Assembly (NCBI RefSeq): GCF_000170755.1
Contig: NZ_ABCK01000020.1
Span: forward strand, 33,207-97,206
DNA from: Lentisphaera araneosa HTCC2155
Lineage (GTDB): Bacteria > Verrucomicrobiota > Lentisphaeria > Lentisphaerales > Lentisphaeraceae
Length of the DNA stretch: 64,000 bases
Direction: 5' to 3'
The notes below the pieces were generated by a model, which did not search any database, was not told the origin of the DNA, and saw nothing but the letters and a program-made list of their open reading frames with translations. The translations under genes were made by a program, and so were the position numbers. Shown here one piece after another: positions 44,326 through 57,750 of this stretch (the stretch's first letter is position 1; every line of letters starts with the position of its first letter).

Positions 44326-47289
44326 ATGATATATCGCTTGGAAATAAGCCCACGTAAAGGGATGGATGATCCCGCTGGACATACGGTTCAAAGAAAGGCA
44401 AAATCCATTTTATCTTACGAATTGAATAAGGTAGATACGGCTGAAGTCTTGACTATTGATGCAAATGTTGAAAGAAAATCTGCGGAAGAGATTTTAAAAG
44501 AAATCGTGAACCCTGTTTTACAGCAAGGTCTCATCGGTGCAGTAGAGCAACGATCTTTCGACTGGTTTATTGCAGTTGGTTTTTTAGCTGGTGTAACAGA
44601 TAATGTATCTCGTACAGCTCGCGAAGCTATTCGTGATATTATTGGTCGTCAACTGACCGATGAAGAGAAAGTTTACAGCTCAAGAGAGTATTTCATTAGC
44701 TCAAAGAACTTAAAGAAAGAAGATGTTGAGCACATTGCGAAAGATTTGCTAGCTAATGAATTAATTCAGAGCCTCACGATTATGTCTTTCGATGAGTGGA
44801 AGCATAATGGAAGTCCTGCAAATACACCTGAGTTTGTAGCGATACAAGAGCCTAAAGTTGATTTCATCAATATTGATGTAAGTGATGAAGAGCTCATGGG
44901 GATCTCCAATTCAAAAACACTTGCACTGCAATTAGACGAAATGCAGGCGATTCGCGACTATGCAATTAATAATAATGACGCACAGCGTGAAGAGTTGGGT
45001 CTTATAGGTAAGTTGACTGATGCTGAGCTTGAATGTTTAGCACAAAGCTGGAGTGAGCACTGCTCACACAAAATTTTCGCAGCCGATATCGAATACACGG
45101 ATGCTGACGGAAATGTAGAAACAATCAATTCACTTTATAAGAGTTATATTAAGAAGTCAACTTTCGAGATCGGTGATCAAGTTGATTGGCTCGTTTCTGT
45201 TTTTCATGATAATGCAGGTGTGATTACCTTTAATGAAAAATACGATTTAGCTTTTAAACTCGAGACACACAATAGCCCTTCAGCACTCGACCCTTATGGT
45301 GGCGCAATGACCGGTATTGTTGGTGTGAACCGTGATATCATGGGTACAGGTACAGGTGCAGAGATGCTTGTGAATGTGTGGGGTTATTGCCTAGGATCTC
45401 CTTTCGTTGACGAAAGCGAAGTTCCAGAGGGATTGCTTCACCCACGTCGTATTCGTGATGGTGTTCACCAAGGTGTTATCGAAGGTGGTAACCAATCCGG
45501 TATCCCTTATGGTTTAGGTTGGGAATATTTTGATGCGCGTTACATTGGTAAGCCTTTGGTTTACTGTGGTACAGTAGGTATCCTTCCGCACAAACAGCAC
45601 GGCAAATCAGCATCACTTAAAACTATTGAGCCAGGTGATGTCATTGTCATGGTTGGTGGTCGCATCGGTAAAGATGGTATCCACGGCGCAACTTTCTCAT
45701 CAGAAGAACTTCACAAAGATTCTCCTGTAGCTGCAGTTCAAATTGGTGACCCTATTACTCAGAAAAAAGCAGCGGACTTCCTTTATGAAGCACGTGATGC
45801 AGACCTTTATCGTTTTGTAACGGATAATGGTGCGGGCGGTTTATCCTCGTCAATTGGTGAGATGGCAACTGAATGTAATGGTTGTTTTGTTGATCTTGCT
45901 AAAGCCCCATTAAAATATGCGGGCTTACAGCCATGGGAAATTTTCGTTTCAGAAGCTCAAGAGCGTATGAGTTTTGCAGTTCCTGTAGAAAAAGTCGAAG
46001 CTTTCTTAACTCTCGCACAAGAACGTGACGTAGAGGCGACAGTGCTTGGTGAATTTAACGATTCAGGTAAGTGTCACTTGATCTACAATGACCTTACAGT
46101 GGCCTTCCTTGATTTGGACTTCATGCACGGCGGAAATCCTAAGCTTCAGTTGAAAGCTAAGTGGGAAGCTCCAGTATTTGAAGAGATTCCAGAAGAATTG
46201 GATAGTGAAATTTCTGACGATATTCACGAATTACTCGCGAGCTTAAATCTTTGCTCAAGCGAATATAAAGCACGTCAATATGATCACGAAGTAAAAGCCC
46301 TTTCTGTGGTTAAGCCTTATGTAGGTGTGGAAGCGGATGTTGATTCCGATGCAAGTGTCTTCATGGCGGAACCAATGACTAAAGAAGGTTTTGTGCTCGC
46401 CAATGGTGTGGCACCTTCTTATTCTGATATTGATACTTACCACATGACTGCGTCAATTATTGACATGTGTCTTCGTCGTACAGTCGCCGTAGGTGGATCA
46501 ATTGATAAGGTTGCTGGTTTAGATAATTTCTGTTGGCCAGACCCGGTTGAATCAGCCAAGACTCCTGACGGTCAATACAAGTTGGCCCAATTGGTGCGTT
46601 CTAACCAAGCTTTGTATGATTACTGTAAAGCTTTCACACTCCCGTGTATTTCTGGTAAAGACTCCATGAAGAATGATAGTACTCGTGGTGGTAAAAAGAT
46701 CTCTATTCCGCCAACATTACTTTTCTCGACAATTGCTCCGATGATGGATGTCTCTAAGTCGGTGACTCTTTCATCTAAGCGTGCAGGCGATTATGTTTAT
46801 GTGATTGGCGAAACTTTAGCTGAATTAGGCGGATCTCAGTATGCAGCTCAGAAAGGCTATGTGGGTAACAAAGTTCCTCAAGTAGATGCTGAAAAAGCGA
46901 AGAAAATTTATAAACAAGTCCATCAAGCAACTGATGCTGAAGTCGTTCATTCACTTCACGCACCTGCCTTTGGTGGTTTAGCAGCCGCCTTTGCGAGGAA
47001 ATCTATTGCAGGGCGTTTGGGTATGGAAATTGATATTAATCTTATCCCAGCCGATGACCTCAGTGAAACTGAGTTGCTTTTCTCTGAATCGAACAGTCGT
47101 TTAGTGGCAACAGTAGCTCCAGACAAAGCGGAAGAATTTGAAGCTTTACTTGAAGGTGTGGCTTTTGCAAAAGTGGGTACAGTGACTTTGGATGATGAAT
47201 TAGTTATTCGCCAAGGTAAGCACATTGTAGCTGCACTTAATTTAGAAAACTTAGTTAAGTCTTACAAGAAGACATTGGATGGAGTTTAA
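44326..47289 (+). CDS. purL: Phosphoribosylformylglycinamidine synthase, PurS-like/PurL part
   Basis: A 987-residue purine enzyme. The first 150 residues contain PurS-like domains (YRLEISPRKGMDDPAGHTV...), then two PurM-type halves: LAQSWSEHCSHKIF, FKLETHNSPSALDPYGGA, GGRIGKDGIHGATFSS, and SGKDSMKND. The glutaminase domain is missing and is supplied by the next gene purQ. It makes FGAM from FGAR with ATP and ammonia. ATG at 44326 has AAAGG before it; an upstream reading overlaps fur and is rejected. Confidence 0.94.
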   Translation: MIYRLEISPRKGMDDPAGHTVQRKAKSILSYELNKVDTAEVLTIDANVERKSAEEILKEIVNPVLQQGLIGAVEQRSFDWFIAVGFLAGVTDNVSRTAREAIRDIIGRQLTDEEKVYSSREYFISSKNLKKEDVEHIAKDLLANELIQSLTIMSFDEWKHNGSPANTPEFVAIQEPKVDFINIDVSDEELMGISNSKTLALQLDEMQAIRDYAINNNDAQREELGLIGKLTDAELECLAQSWSEHCSHKIFAADIEYTDADGNVETINSLYKSYIKKSTFEIGDQVDWLVSVFHDNAGVITFNEKYDLAFKLETHNSPSALDPYGGAMTGIVGVNRDIMGTGTGAEMLVNVWGYCLGSPFVDESEVPEGLLHPRRIRDGVHQGVIEGGNQSGIPYGLGWEYFDARYIGKPLVYCGTVGILPHKQHGKSASLKTIEPGDVIVMVGGRIGKDGIHGATFSSEELHKDSPVAAVQIGDPITQKKAADFLYEARDADLYRFVTDNGAGGLSSSIGEMATECNGCFVDLAKAPLKYAGLQPWEIFVSEAQERMSFAVPVEKVEAFLTLAQERDVEATVLGEFNDSGKCHLIYNDLTVAFLDLDFMHGGNPKLQLKAKWEAPVFEEIPEELDSEISDDIHELLASLNLCSSEYKARQYDHEVKALSVVKPYVGVEADVDSDASVFMAEPMTKEGFVLANGVAPSYSDIDTYHMTASIIDMCLRRTVAVGGSIDKVAGLDNFCWPDPVESAKTPDGQYKLAQLVRSNQALYDYCKAFTLPCISGKDSMKNDSTRGGKKISIPPTLLFSTIAPMMDVSKSVTLSSKRAGDYVYVIGETLAELGGSQYAAQKGYVGNKVPQVDAEKAKKIYKQVHQATDAEVVHSLHAPAFGGLAAAFARKSIAGRLGMEIDINLIPADDLSETELLFSESNSRLVATVAPDKAEEFEALLEGVAFAKVGTVTLDDELVIRQGKHIVAALNLENLVKSYKKTLDGV

Positions 47290-47291
47290 TC

Positions 47292-48098
47292 ATGAGTCGC
47301 GTTAAAGCATTAATTATTACGGGCCTTGGTCTGAACTGTGAAAAAGAAACGGCAGTAGCTTTTGAAGCTGCGGGTGCAAGTGCAAGTAAAATTCACTTGA
47401 ATGATCTCTTAAAAGATACAACAAAACTTAAGGATTATCACGTACTTGCTTTTATTGGTGGTTTTTCTTTTGGTGATCACCTAGGATCTGGTACTGTATT
47501 AGCAAACCGTATTAAACATGGTTTACGTCAAGAATTAGAAGACTTTATTGAATCAGGTAAGTTGATCATTGGCATTTGTAATGGTTTTCAAACAATGACT
47601 CGCTTAGGTATCGTTCCGGCATTAAAAGGACTATTTAATCAAGAAGTGGCATTACAGCACAATGATTGTGGTACTTTCCGCGACAATTGGGTGACTTTAA
47701 AGGTTGAGGAAAGCTCGCAGTGCGTATTCACTAAAGGTATCCATGTACTTCCAGTGCCTATTCGCCATGGCGAAGGTAAGTTAGTTGCAATGGATGAAGA
47801 GACTTTGAATGACTTAGAAGAGGGTGGTCATGTTTGTCTTCGTTATGCAGATCCAGTGTCTATCGAGCCGACTCAAGAATTTCCCATGAATCCTAATGGT
47901 TCACAGAATTCAATCGCAGGAATTTGTGACAAATCAGGTCGAGTGTTTGGTTTGATGCCTCACCCAGAGGCTTACATCTCACCATTCAATCACCCGCATT
48001 GGACACAACAAAAGATTAACGGCACGCTTCCTGAAGAAGGTTTAGGTATGCAAATCTTCCGAAATGCGGTTGAGTTTGCTGAGTCAGAGTTACTGTAA
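47292..48098 (+). CDS. purQ: Phosphoribosylformylglycinamidine synthase, glutaminase subunit PurQ
   Basis: A 268-residue class I glutamine amidotransferase (KALIITGLGLNCEKETAVAF, GGFSFGDHLGSG, the nucleophile GICNGFQTM, and GLMPHPEAY with catalytic His). It feeds ammonia to PurL, two bases upstream. Longer than small PurQ (about 225), like the C-terminal domain of the large fused enzymes; so PurL+PurQ here looks like the large type split in two. Confidence 0.95.
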   Translation: MSRVKALIITGLGLNCEKETAVAFEAAGASASKIHLNDLLKDTTKLKDYHVLAFIGGFSFGDHLGSGTVLANRIKHGLRQELEDFIESGKLIIGICNGFQTMTRLGIVPALKGLFNQEVALQHNDCGTFRDNWVTLKVEESSQCVFTKGIHVLPVPIRHGEGKLVAMDEETLNDLEEGGHVCLRYADPVSIEPTQEFPMNPNGSQNSIAGICDKSGRVFGLMPHPEAYISPFNHPHWTQQKINGTLPEEGLGMQIFRNAVEFAESELL

Positions 48099-48114
48099 AA
48101 TCTATACTATTCAT

Positions 48115-48151
48115 AAAAAAGCCCTTCATCATTTTGGTGAAGGGCTTTTTT
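48115..48151. terminator. Terminator of purQ and of the convergent gene
   Basis: Stem AAAAAAGCCCTTCA / TGAAGGGCTTTTTT around a loop of nine bases, between convergent stops at 48098 and 48169. Confidence 0.88.
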
Positions 48152-48168
48152 GTCTAAATGAACAATGC

Positions 48169-48591
48169 TTACTGTTTAGTTGGTTTCTTTAGGATCATAT
48201 AGTTTTTATTGCCTTCACGAATATAGAGAAGGTTGTTCTCGTAGATGAAAGTGCGGCTCTCGACTCCTCCAAGTGGATAAGTAATAGAAGTTTTAATATA
48301 ATTAGGGCCAACTTCTTTGACTGTGTACTTTAATTTTTTTTCAGATGCAATGAGCAAAACTTCAATTTCATCCTTCTTGATAATGACAGTCGCACCTTCT
48401 AATTGAGCACGTACTTGGTCTTTAAGTTTTTCCGGCAATTCTTTTTTAAGCCCCTTTTCTTGTTCTTTGATAGCATTCGGAATGTCAAATTCCCATTTGC
48501 CTAAAATGAATTCAGAAAAGCTGGGTTTTGCGTCTTCGGCAGAGATTAATTGCACAGAAAGTAGGGAAATGAGAGTGTAGAAAAGTTTCAT
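48169..48591 (-). CDS. Small exported protein, lipocalin-like
   Basis: A 140-residue protein with a signal peptide (to about SAED, residue 19). The mature part starts LGKWEFDIP and ends with beta strands (RTFIYENNLLYIREGN, NYMILKK), a pattern of small extracellular lipocalin-like domains. No family is identified. It is a single gene. Confidence 0.7.
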   Translation of the reverse strand: MKLFYTLISLLSVQLISAEDAKPSFSEFILGKWEFDIPNAIKEQEKGLKKELPEKLKDQVRAQLEGATVIIKKDEIEVLLIASEKKLKYTVKEVGPNYIKTSITYPLGGVESRTFIYENNLLYIREGNKNYMILKKPTKQ

Positions 48592-48839
48592 GTCTATCCT
48601 TTTTAATGAATGTGATTAGCTTAATATGCTATTCCTTTGCCAATGACAAAGTTGATAATTCAAAATATTGTGGATTACATAAGAATTGATTCAACTCTAT
48701 CTCTCATGTCAGTGAAGGGAGCTAAATGCTGAAAAATGTATAGCCTTTATGTATTATTAAAGATAGACACAGAGATTTCTGCTTAACATTCCCTAATTAA
48801 AAACTATATTGGCGTTTAATAGAAATATTGGAGTTATAT

Positions 48840-49754
48840 ATGTCGCAGATGGATTTTCATCAAATTACTACATACCTACAAGCTTTGCAGAAAAGCATCT
48901 GTAAGGGGATAGAGGATTTTGATGGTGAAAAATCATTTGAATTTGATCGCTGGGACAAAAGTGGTCAAACAGGCTTGAACGGATTTGGTATAAGTGCCGT
49001 TATTAAAGATGGTGCTGTTTTTGAAAAAGGCGGAGTGAACTTTTCTTGCGTCGAAGGTGCTAAACTACCTGGTTCAGCTTCAGCTCACAGAGGCGAAATA
49101 GCTAATAAACCATTTAAGGCAGCTGGCGTTTCTTTAGTGCTTCACCCGCGCAATCCATATATGCCCACGACTCATGCTAATGTGCGTTTCTTTTCTGCAG
49201 GAGAAGAAAACCCTACATGGTGGTTTGGTGGAGGTTACGACCTCACACCTTATTACGCGTTTGAAGAAGATTGTCGTCATTGGCACCAAGTAGCGAAAGA
49301 TGCTTGTAAGCCATTTGGGGAAGATGTCTACCCTCGATATAAGAAATGGTGTGATGATTATTTTTATCTTAAACACCGTGATGAACAGCGCGGTGTGGGT
49401 GGCTTGTTTTTTGACGATTTAAATGAGTGGGGTTTTGATAAGTCTTTTGAGTTTATGCAGGCCATTGGGAATTCTTTTTTAGATGCTTATTTACCGATTG
49501 CCGAAAAAAGAAAAAGCCACCCCTATGGTGAACGTGAAAGAAACTTTCAAGTCCAGAGACGTGGTCGCTATGTAGAATTTAATTTAGTTTATGATAGAGG
49601 AACTCTTTTTGGTTTGCAATCTGGGGGAAGAACAGAAGCTATTCTTATGTCAATGCCACCTTTAGCGAGTTGGGACTATTGTGCGTCTTATCCTAAAGGG
49701 TCTGATGAAGCGCGTCTTACAGATTATTTTTTGAAACCAAAGGATTGGGTCTAA
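48840..49754 (+). CDS. hemF: Oxygen-dependent coproporphyrinogen III oxidase
   Basis: A 304-residue HemF, oxidising coproporphyrinogen III to protoporphyrinogen IX with O2. Conserved blocks: [35 protein letters not shown] (catalytic region), [18 protein letters not shown], and [21 protein letters not shown] at 48840 follows TTGGAG. Its presence suggests aerobic growth. It heads a tight set ending in hemD. Confidence 0.97.
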   Translation: MSQMDFHQITTYLQALQKSICKGIEDFDGEKSFEFDRWDKSGQTGLNGFGISAVIKDGAVFEKGGVNFSCVEGAKLPGSASAHRGEIANKPFKAAGVSLVLHPRNPYMPTTHANVRFFSAGEENPTWWFGGGYDLTPYYAFEEDCRHWHQVAKDACKPFGEDVYPRYKKWCDDYFYLKHRDEQRGVGGLFFDDLNEWGFDKSFEFMQAIGNSFLDAYLPIAEKRKSHPYGERERNFQVQRRGRYVEFNLVYDRGTLFGLQSGGRTEAILMSMPPLASWDYCASYPKGSDEARLTDYFLKPKDWV

Positions 49755-50068
49755 TGAGGATTTTGAAATTCGCCAAAGAAGATTTGGTTATCAGTGTAGA
49801 GGGAGCTAATGAGCGCCTTGCGGACATGGCAAAATTGTCCAACCCTATGCAAGCTTATGGACTTTATGAAAATGATTATGAGCTATGGGTATTCTTTGAA
49901 CCTGCAGAGCAGAGTGAGTTAGCATTTTTTCGTCAAATTTCTATAGAAGATGAATCTGCTTTAGAAGAAGATATAAAAGCGTATTGGCAGGGAAGTCATT
50001 TGATGATTTCTACGGCCAAACTAGATTCTTATGTGACTTTAGCTTTGTTTAGGAAATTATATGTTTAG
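49754..50068 (+). CDS. Hypothetical protein in haem cluster
   Basis: A 104-residue protein of unknown function. Its ATG overlaps the hemF stop (TAATG) and its end overlaps the next gene by eight bases. No motif, signal peptide or membrane segment is seen; it starts [17 protein letters not shown] and has a mixed alpha/beta pattern with YELWVFFEPAEQ in the middle. Co-location with hemF and hemD hints at a haem-related role. Confidence 0.75.
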   Translation: MRILKFAKEDLVISVEGANERLADMAKLSNPMQAYGLYENDYELWVFFEPAEQSELAFFRQISIEDESALEEDIKAYWQGSHLMISTAKLDSYVTLALFRKLYV

Positions 50069-50966
50069 ATTTTTACTTATTTTTACAATGGTCTTATCTC
50101 TTGGTGCCCAGCAATTGCAAAACCCAGGCTTGGACCGCCCATCATCGGTAGTTTATTACCCAGCCAAAAAAGCTTTCATGGTGAGTAATATGAAAGGCGT
50201 AGAAAACGTTGCGGATTCCTATGCAGAAATTGTTTTGATTTCTAATCCTTTTGAAAAACCCAGAAAAAACATTTTCAAAGTTTTACACTCAAACTCAGGC
50301 AAGAGAAAGGATCTTCAGGCACCAGTGCAAATGATTTTGGATGGTAAGAATCTCATTGTTGGAGATTGTAAGCAAATCGCAATTTTTGAATTGGATGGAT
50401 TTTCCCTCAAGCCTAAAAAATTGATTCCCTTGCCAAAAGTGAAGCACTTAAAATCTATTGTACTAACTGATGCGGGTGATTTATATTTTACAGATATGAT
50501 GGCGAATGCCTTATATAAAATTGAAGATATATATTCTGCTGAGTCAGAAGTGAAGCCTTTGACAAACAAAATCCCAAGAGCCAGTGGTATGATTTATGAT
50601 GATGGCCGACTCTATATATTAAGTGCAGTTAATGATTTGCTCTACGTTTTTAATTCTCAGACAGACAAAGCTGAAAAAACTATAAAACTAACATCTAGTA
50701 AAAAATCTGCTGGTGAGGGTTTTATTGATTTATGTCAAGGTTCTGAGGGCGAATTATATTTGCTCAATAAAGATAAAGAAAGTGTCTATCTCTTTGATCT
50801 AAATTGGGAAGGTAAACGAGGAGTGCGTTTGTTTAAAAATGGAGTCGTTACTCCTCAGTCCATTAGTTACTATCCCGGAAAAAATGCTTTGATGGTTTCA
50901 CAGTATTTTACAAATACAATCACATTGATCCCAGCTTTGAAGCCAAGGCCAAGCTCGAAGGAGTAG
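50061..50966 (+). CDS. Exported SMP-30/NHL-type beta-propeller protein
   Basis: A 301-residue protein with signal peptide (LLIFTMVLSLGAQQ). The repeated strands (GLDRPSSVVYYPAKKAFMVS, LKSIVLTDAGDLYFTD, YLLNKDKESVYLFD, PQSISYYPGKNALMVS) form a propeller of the SMP-30/gluconolactonase or NHL kind. Function unknown. It sits between a haem-cluster hypothetical and hemD; whether it is functionally related to haem is unclear. Confidence 0.75.
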   Translation: MFRFLLIFTMVLSLGAQQLQNPGLDRPSSVVYYPAKKAFMVSNMKGVENVADSYAEIVLISNPFEKPRKNIFKVLHSNSGKRKDLQAPVQMILDGKNLIVGDCKQIAIFELDGFSLKPKKLIPLPKVKHLKSIVLTDAGDLYFTDMMANALYKIEDIYSAESEVKPLTNKIPRASGMIYDDGRLYILSAVNDLLYVFNSQTDKAEKTIKLTSSKKSAGEGFIDLCQGSEGELYLLNKDKESVYLFDLNWEGKRGVRLFKNGVVTPQSISYYPGKNALMVSQYFTNTITLIPALKPRPSSKE

Positions 50967-50970
50967 TTGT

Positions 50971-51660
50971 TTGCGAGTACTACTGACGGGTTTCCGAGAT
51001 ACTAATAGTAAAGCAAGAGCAATCCTCGAAAGCTATTCAGCTGAAGTAATAGATTTCCCATTGCAAGAAATGCAGTTAATTCCTGGTTCAATTAAGTTGC
51101 TCGGGAAAAGTGATTGGGTAATTTTCACCTCTCCAACAGCGGCTCGATTATATATGCAGCATTTATATCCATTGAATCACTTTGATAAAGCCGCTTGTGT
51201 TGGCCCGTCTACCGCAGAAGCACTCGAAGGTGATTATGGTCGAGCATGTTCTTTGTTGCCAGAAACCAACTTTTCGGCAAGTTCACTTGCCAAGATCATT
51301 GTTGAAAATAAAAAGCAATTTGTTGATAAGAAAATTTTATTCCCTTGTTCTAAGTTGGCAAAGAATGACTTAGTAAACCTTTTAGCTGAAAATGGTATAT
51401 CAATTCAACGCCACGATTTTTATTTACCTGAAAGGAATCAAATCGCAAGTATTCCCAACTTTGATGCAATATGTTTTTTTAGTTCGTCGGCAGTTGAGGC
51501 CTATTTTTCTTTGAAAAACTCGAAGGATTTAGCAGGAAAAAAGGTTTCGCTCATAGGTGAATCTACGGCTGTTACCTTTAGGCAATACTCAGATTTACCT
51601 TTTGTTCTTGCAAAAGAGGCGAATGCTGAAGAAACTGCAAAAGTTTTGTTTACGAACTGA
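50971..51660 (+). CDS. hemD: Uroporphyrinogen-III synthase
   Basis: A 229-residue HemD-like protein. It is divergent, but the two-domain fold pattern is clear: VLLTGFRDTNSKARAIL, DWVIFTSPTAARLYM, ACVGPSTAEAL, KKILFPCS, DAICFFSSSAVEAYF and KVSLIGESTAVTFRQY. The start is TTG at 50971, chosen because AAGGAG (50958-50963) lies seven bases upstream. It ends the hemF cluster. Transcription here runs into the rRNA operon region with no terminator seen. Confidence 0.85.
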   Translation: MRVLLTGFRDTNSKARAILESYSAEVIDFPLQEMQLIPGSIKLLGKSDWVIFTSPTAARLYMQHLYPLNHFDKAACVGPSTAEALEGDYGRACSLLPETNFSASSLAKIIVENKKQFVDKKILFPCSKLAKNDLVNLLAENGISIQRHDFYLPERNQIASIPNFDAICFFSSSAVEAYFSLKNSKDLAGKKVSLIGESTAVTFRQYSDLPFVLAKEANAEETAKVLFTN

Positions 51661-51758
51661 TTTTTTGTAAACTCTTTATATTGAGCAAGCTCAGTGTAAA
51701 ATTGCTTTATGTTCTCACTGAAACTCCAAAAAAAATAATTTTTTTTAAGCAAAAGCAT

Positions 51759-51786
51759 TTGCGGAAAAAAGAACTGGCGATATCCT
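51759..51786 (+). promoter_or_regulatory. Candidate rRNA operon promoter
   Basis: TTGCGG (51759-51764), 16-base spacer, TATCCT (51781-51786), followed by a GC-rich segment AAGAGCCCTG. This is the best -35/-10 pair in the 325-base gap between hemD and 16S, where no protein gene is visible. Other pairs cannot be excluded. Confidence 0.4.
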
Positions 51787-51869
51787 AAGAGCCCTGTCAG
51801 AAACGACGGGAACAAAACGAAGCCGAAAGCGCGCTAATCAAGTAAGAAAAAGAAGATGTTTGATAGTTG

Positions 51870-51890
51870 AATTATATGATAGTAACGGGC
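51870..51890 (+). other. Leader half of the 16S rRNA processing stem
   Basis: This 21-base segment (ending TAGTAACGGG) is complementary, with one G-U pair, to 53574-53594 in the spacer after 16S (starting CCCGTTACTA). The stem would loop out the whole 16S rRNA for RNase III-type cleavage. Confidence 0.85.
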
Positions 51891-51985
51891 TCCTAAATCA
51901 TTTAGATGATTTAAGAGTTAATTTTTTCGAGAGAAAACTCAATATAAAAATATAAGTAATTAAGTCGGATACAAACACAATCAAT

Positions 51986-53502
<1,517 letters not shown>

Positions 53503-53626
53503 TAAGGAATGAAAAAGACTAACCTCTTTAAGGCCTCGGCCGAAGAAGAGTACTTTTTTACAAGACTTATTACCCCGTTACTATCGTATAATTCAGACAT
53601 TGAGTATCTAATGCTGTATTATATAC

Positions 53627-53700
53627 GGGGCCTTAGCTCAGCTGGCTAGAGCGCCGCCCTTGCAAGGCGGAGGTCATGGATTCGAATTCCATAGGCTCCA
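53627..53700 (+). tRNA. tRNA-Ala (anticodon TGC)
   Basis: Acceptor GGGGCCT / AGGCTCC, anticodon loop CTTGCAA (TGC), T loop TTCGAAT, discriminator A53700. CCA not encoded. It lies first in the 16S-23S spacer. Confidence 0.96.
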
Positions 53701-53708
53701 CTTATGAT

Positions 53709-53785
53709 ACGCGCATAGCTCAGTTGGTTAGAGCGCATCGCTGATAACGATGAGGTCCCAGGTTCAAATCCTGGTGCGCGTACCA
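53709..53785 (+). tRNA. tRNA-Ile (anticodon GAT)
   Basis: Acceptor ACGCGCA / TGCGCGT, anticodon stem CATCG/CGATG with loop CTGATAA (GAT), T loop TTCAAAT, discriminator A53782, and CCA encoded at 53783-53785. It lies second in the spacer, eight bases after tRNA-Ala. Confidence 0.96.
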
Positions 53786-54010
53786 GAATTTAAGCATTCC
53801 CGAAAGCGGGAAAGAGCTTTAGATCTTTGAAAGGAAGAAAACAATAGAATGAAAGAGTCAAAGTATAATTGAGGTCTTTTAACTTTTATAAGTTAAAGGA
53901 ACCAACCAAAAAACAATTTATACCAAGATCGCAAACCAAAAGAATACAAGACAAAGAAAGACTTAGTAGAGATTAGGTGTGTCGCTGAAGATATTATTTT
54001 TAATATTTTT

Positions 54011-56932
<2,922 letters not shown>

Positions 56933-57062
56933 CTTTTTTAGTTGTCATCATTCAATGTCACCTAAAAAAGATAATAAGCACACACAAATAAGCTCAACTA
57001 AGTTAAGTCTTATGTCTTGCGATCTTATCTTTCATCACTAAGTTTTCTTCCCAACATTTTCC

Positions 57063-57178
57063 GGCTGGTAACCACAGCGGAGGAGCCACACCCGATCCCA
57101 TCCCGAACTCGGTAGTTAAGACCTCCAGCGCCGATGGTACTGCAGTTAAGACTGTGGGAGAGCAGGTCGTTGCCAGCC
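57063..57178 (+). rRNA. 5S ribosomal RNA
   Basis: Ends pair as GGCTGGTAA / TTGCCAGCC. The internal CCCGATCCCATCCCGAACTC segment is the canonical 5S loop. It follows 23S by about 130 bases. Confidence 0.95.
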
Positions 57179-57260
57179 TTTTTTTTGCTGCCGTAGGGGC
57201 GGATAATTCTACTAGATAGTTTTATTTCCCTATAGCTAGGCTTCAAGCCGAAATTTTTAG

Positions 57261-57292
57261 AGCGCATATCTTAGGATATGCGCTTTTTTTTG
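57261..57292 (+). terminator. rRNA operon terminator
   Basis: Stem AGCGCATATC / GATATGCGCT with loop TTAG, then eight T. It is the first strong hairpin after 5S. Confidence 0.9.
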
Positions 57293-57309
57293 TGCCTAGA
57301 TAGAGTCTA

Positions 57310-57480
<171 letters not shown>

Positions 57481-57484
57481 TTAA

Positions 57485-57602
57485 GCGGGCAGGGATGCCC
57501 GCGCTCCCAGGAGAGATAGAATTTCAACTTCCGCATAGAATGCGGAGCTCCCAGCAAAATAAAGTATTTCCCTCAACTGCAGGCCGAAGGCCGATTTGCA
57601 GT
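57485..57602. repeat. Cluster of three palindromic elements
   Basis: Hairpin GCGGGCA-GGGA-TGCCCGC followed by GCTCCCAG (57485-57510); hairpin CCGCAT-AGA-ATGCGG followed by AGCTCCCAG (57531-57554); hairpin ACTGCA..GGCC-GAA-GGCC..TGCAGT (57576-57602). The first two share the tail GCTCCCAG and look like REP-type units. The rest of the gap to the next gene (to 57750) shows nothing else. Confidence 0.6.
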
Positions 57603-57750
57603 GAGCTTGCGAACGATCTATCAGCGCAGCGAACTGACCACTTTGATTTAGCTCCTGTTCTAGCTTTATATAATTACTGAAATATTTCTTATTAAGCTTG
57701 TTAAATCCTTAGTAATGAATACACTTAGGCAAAAAAAGAAGAAGATATAA

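Noticed and set aside
51661..51985. A protein gene between hemD and 16S rRNA
   Set aside because: The only frames are short and antisense. The region holds the promoter, leader and the processing-stem half.
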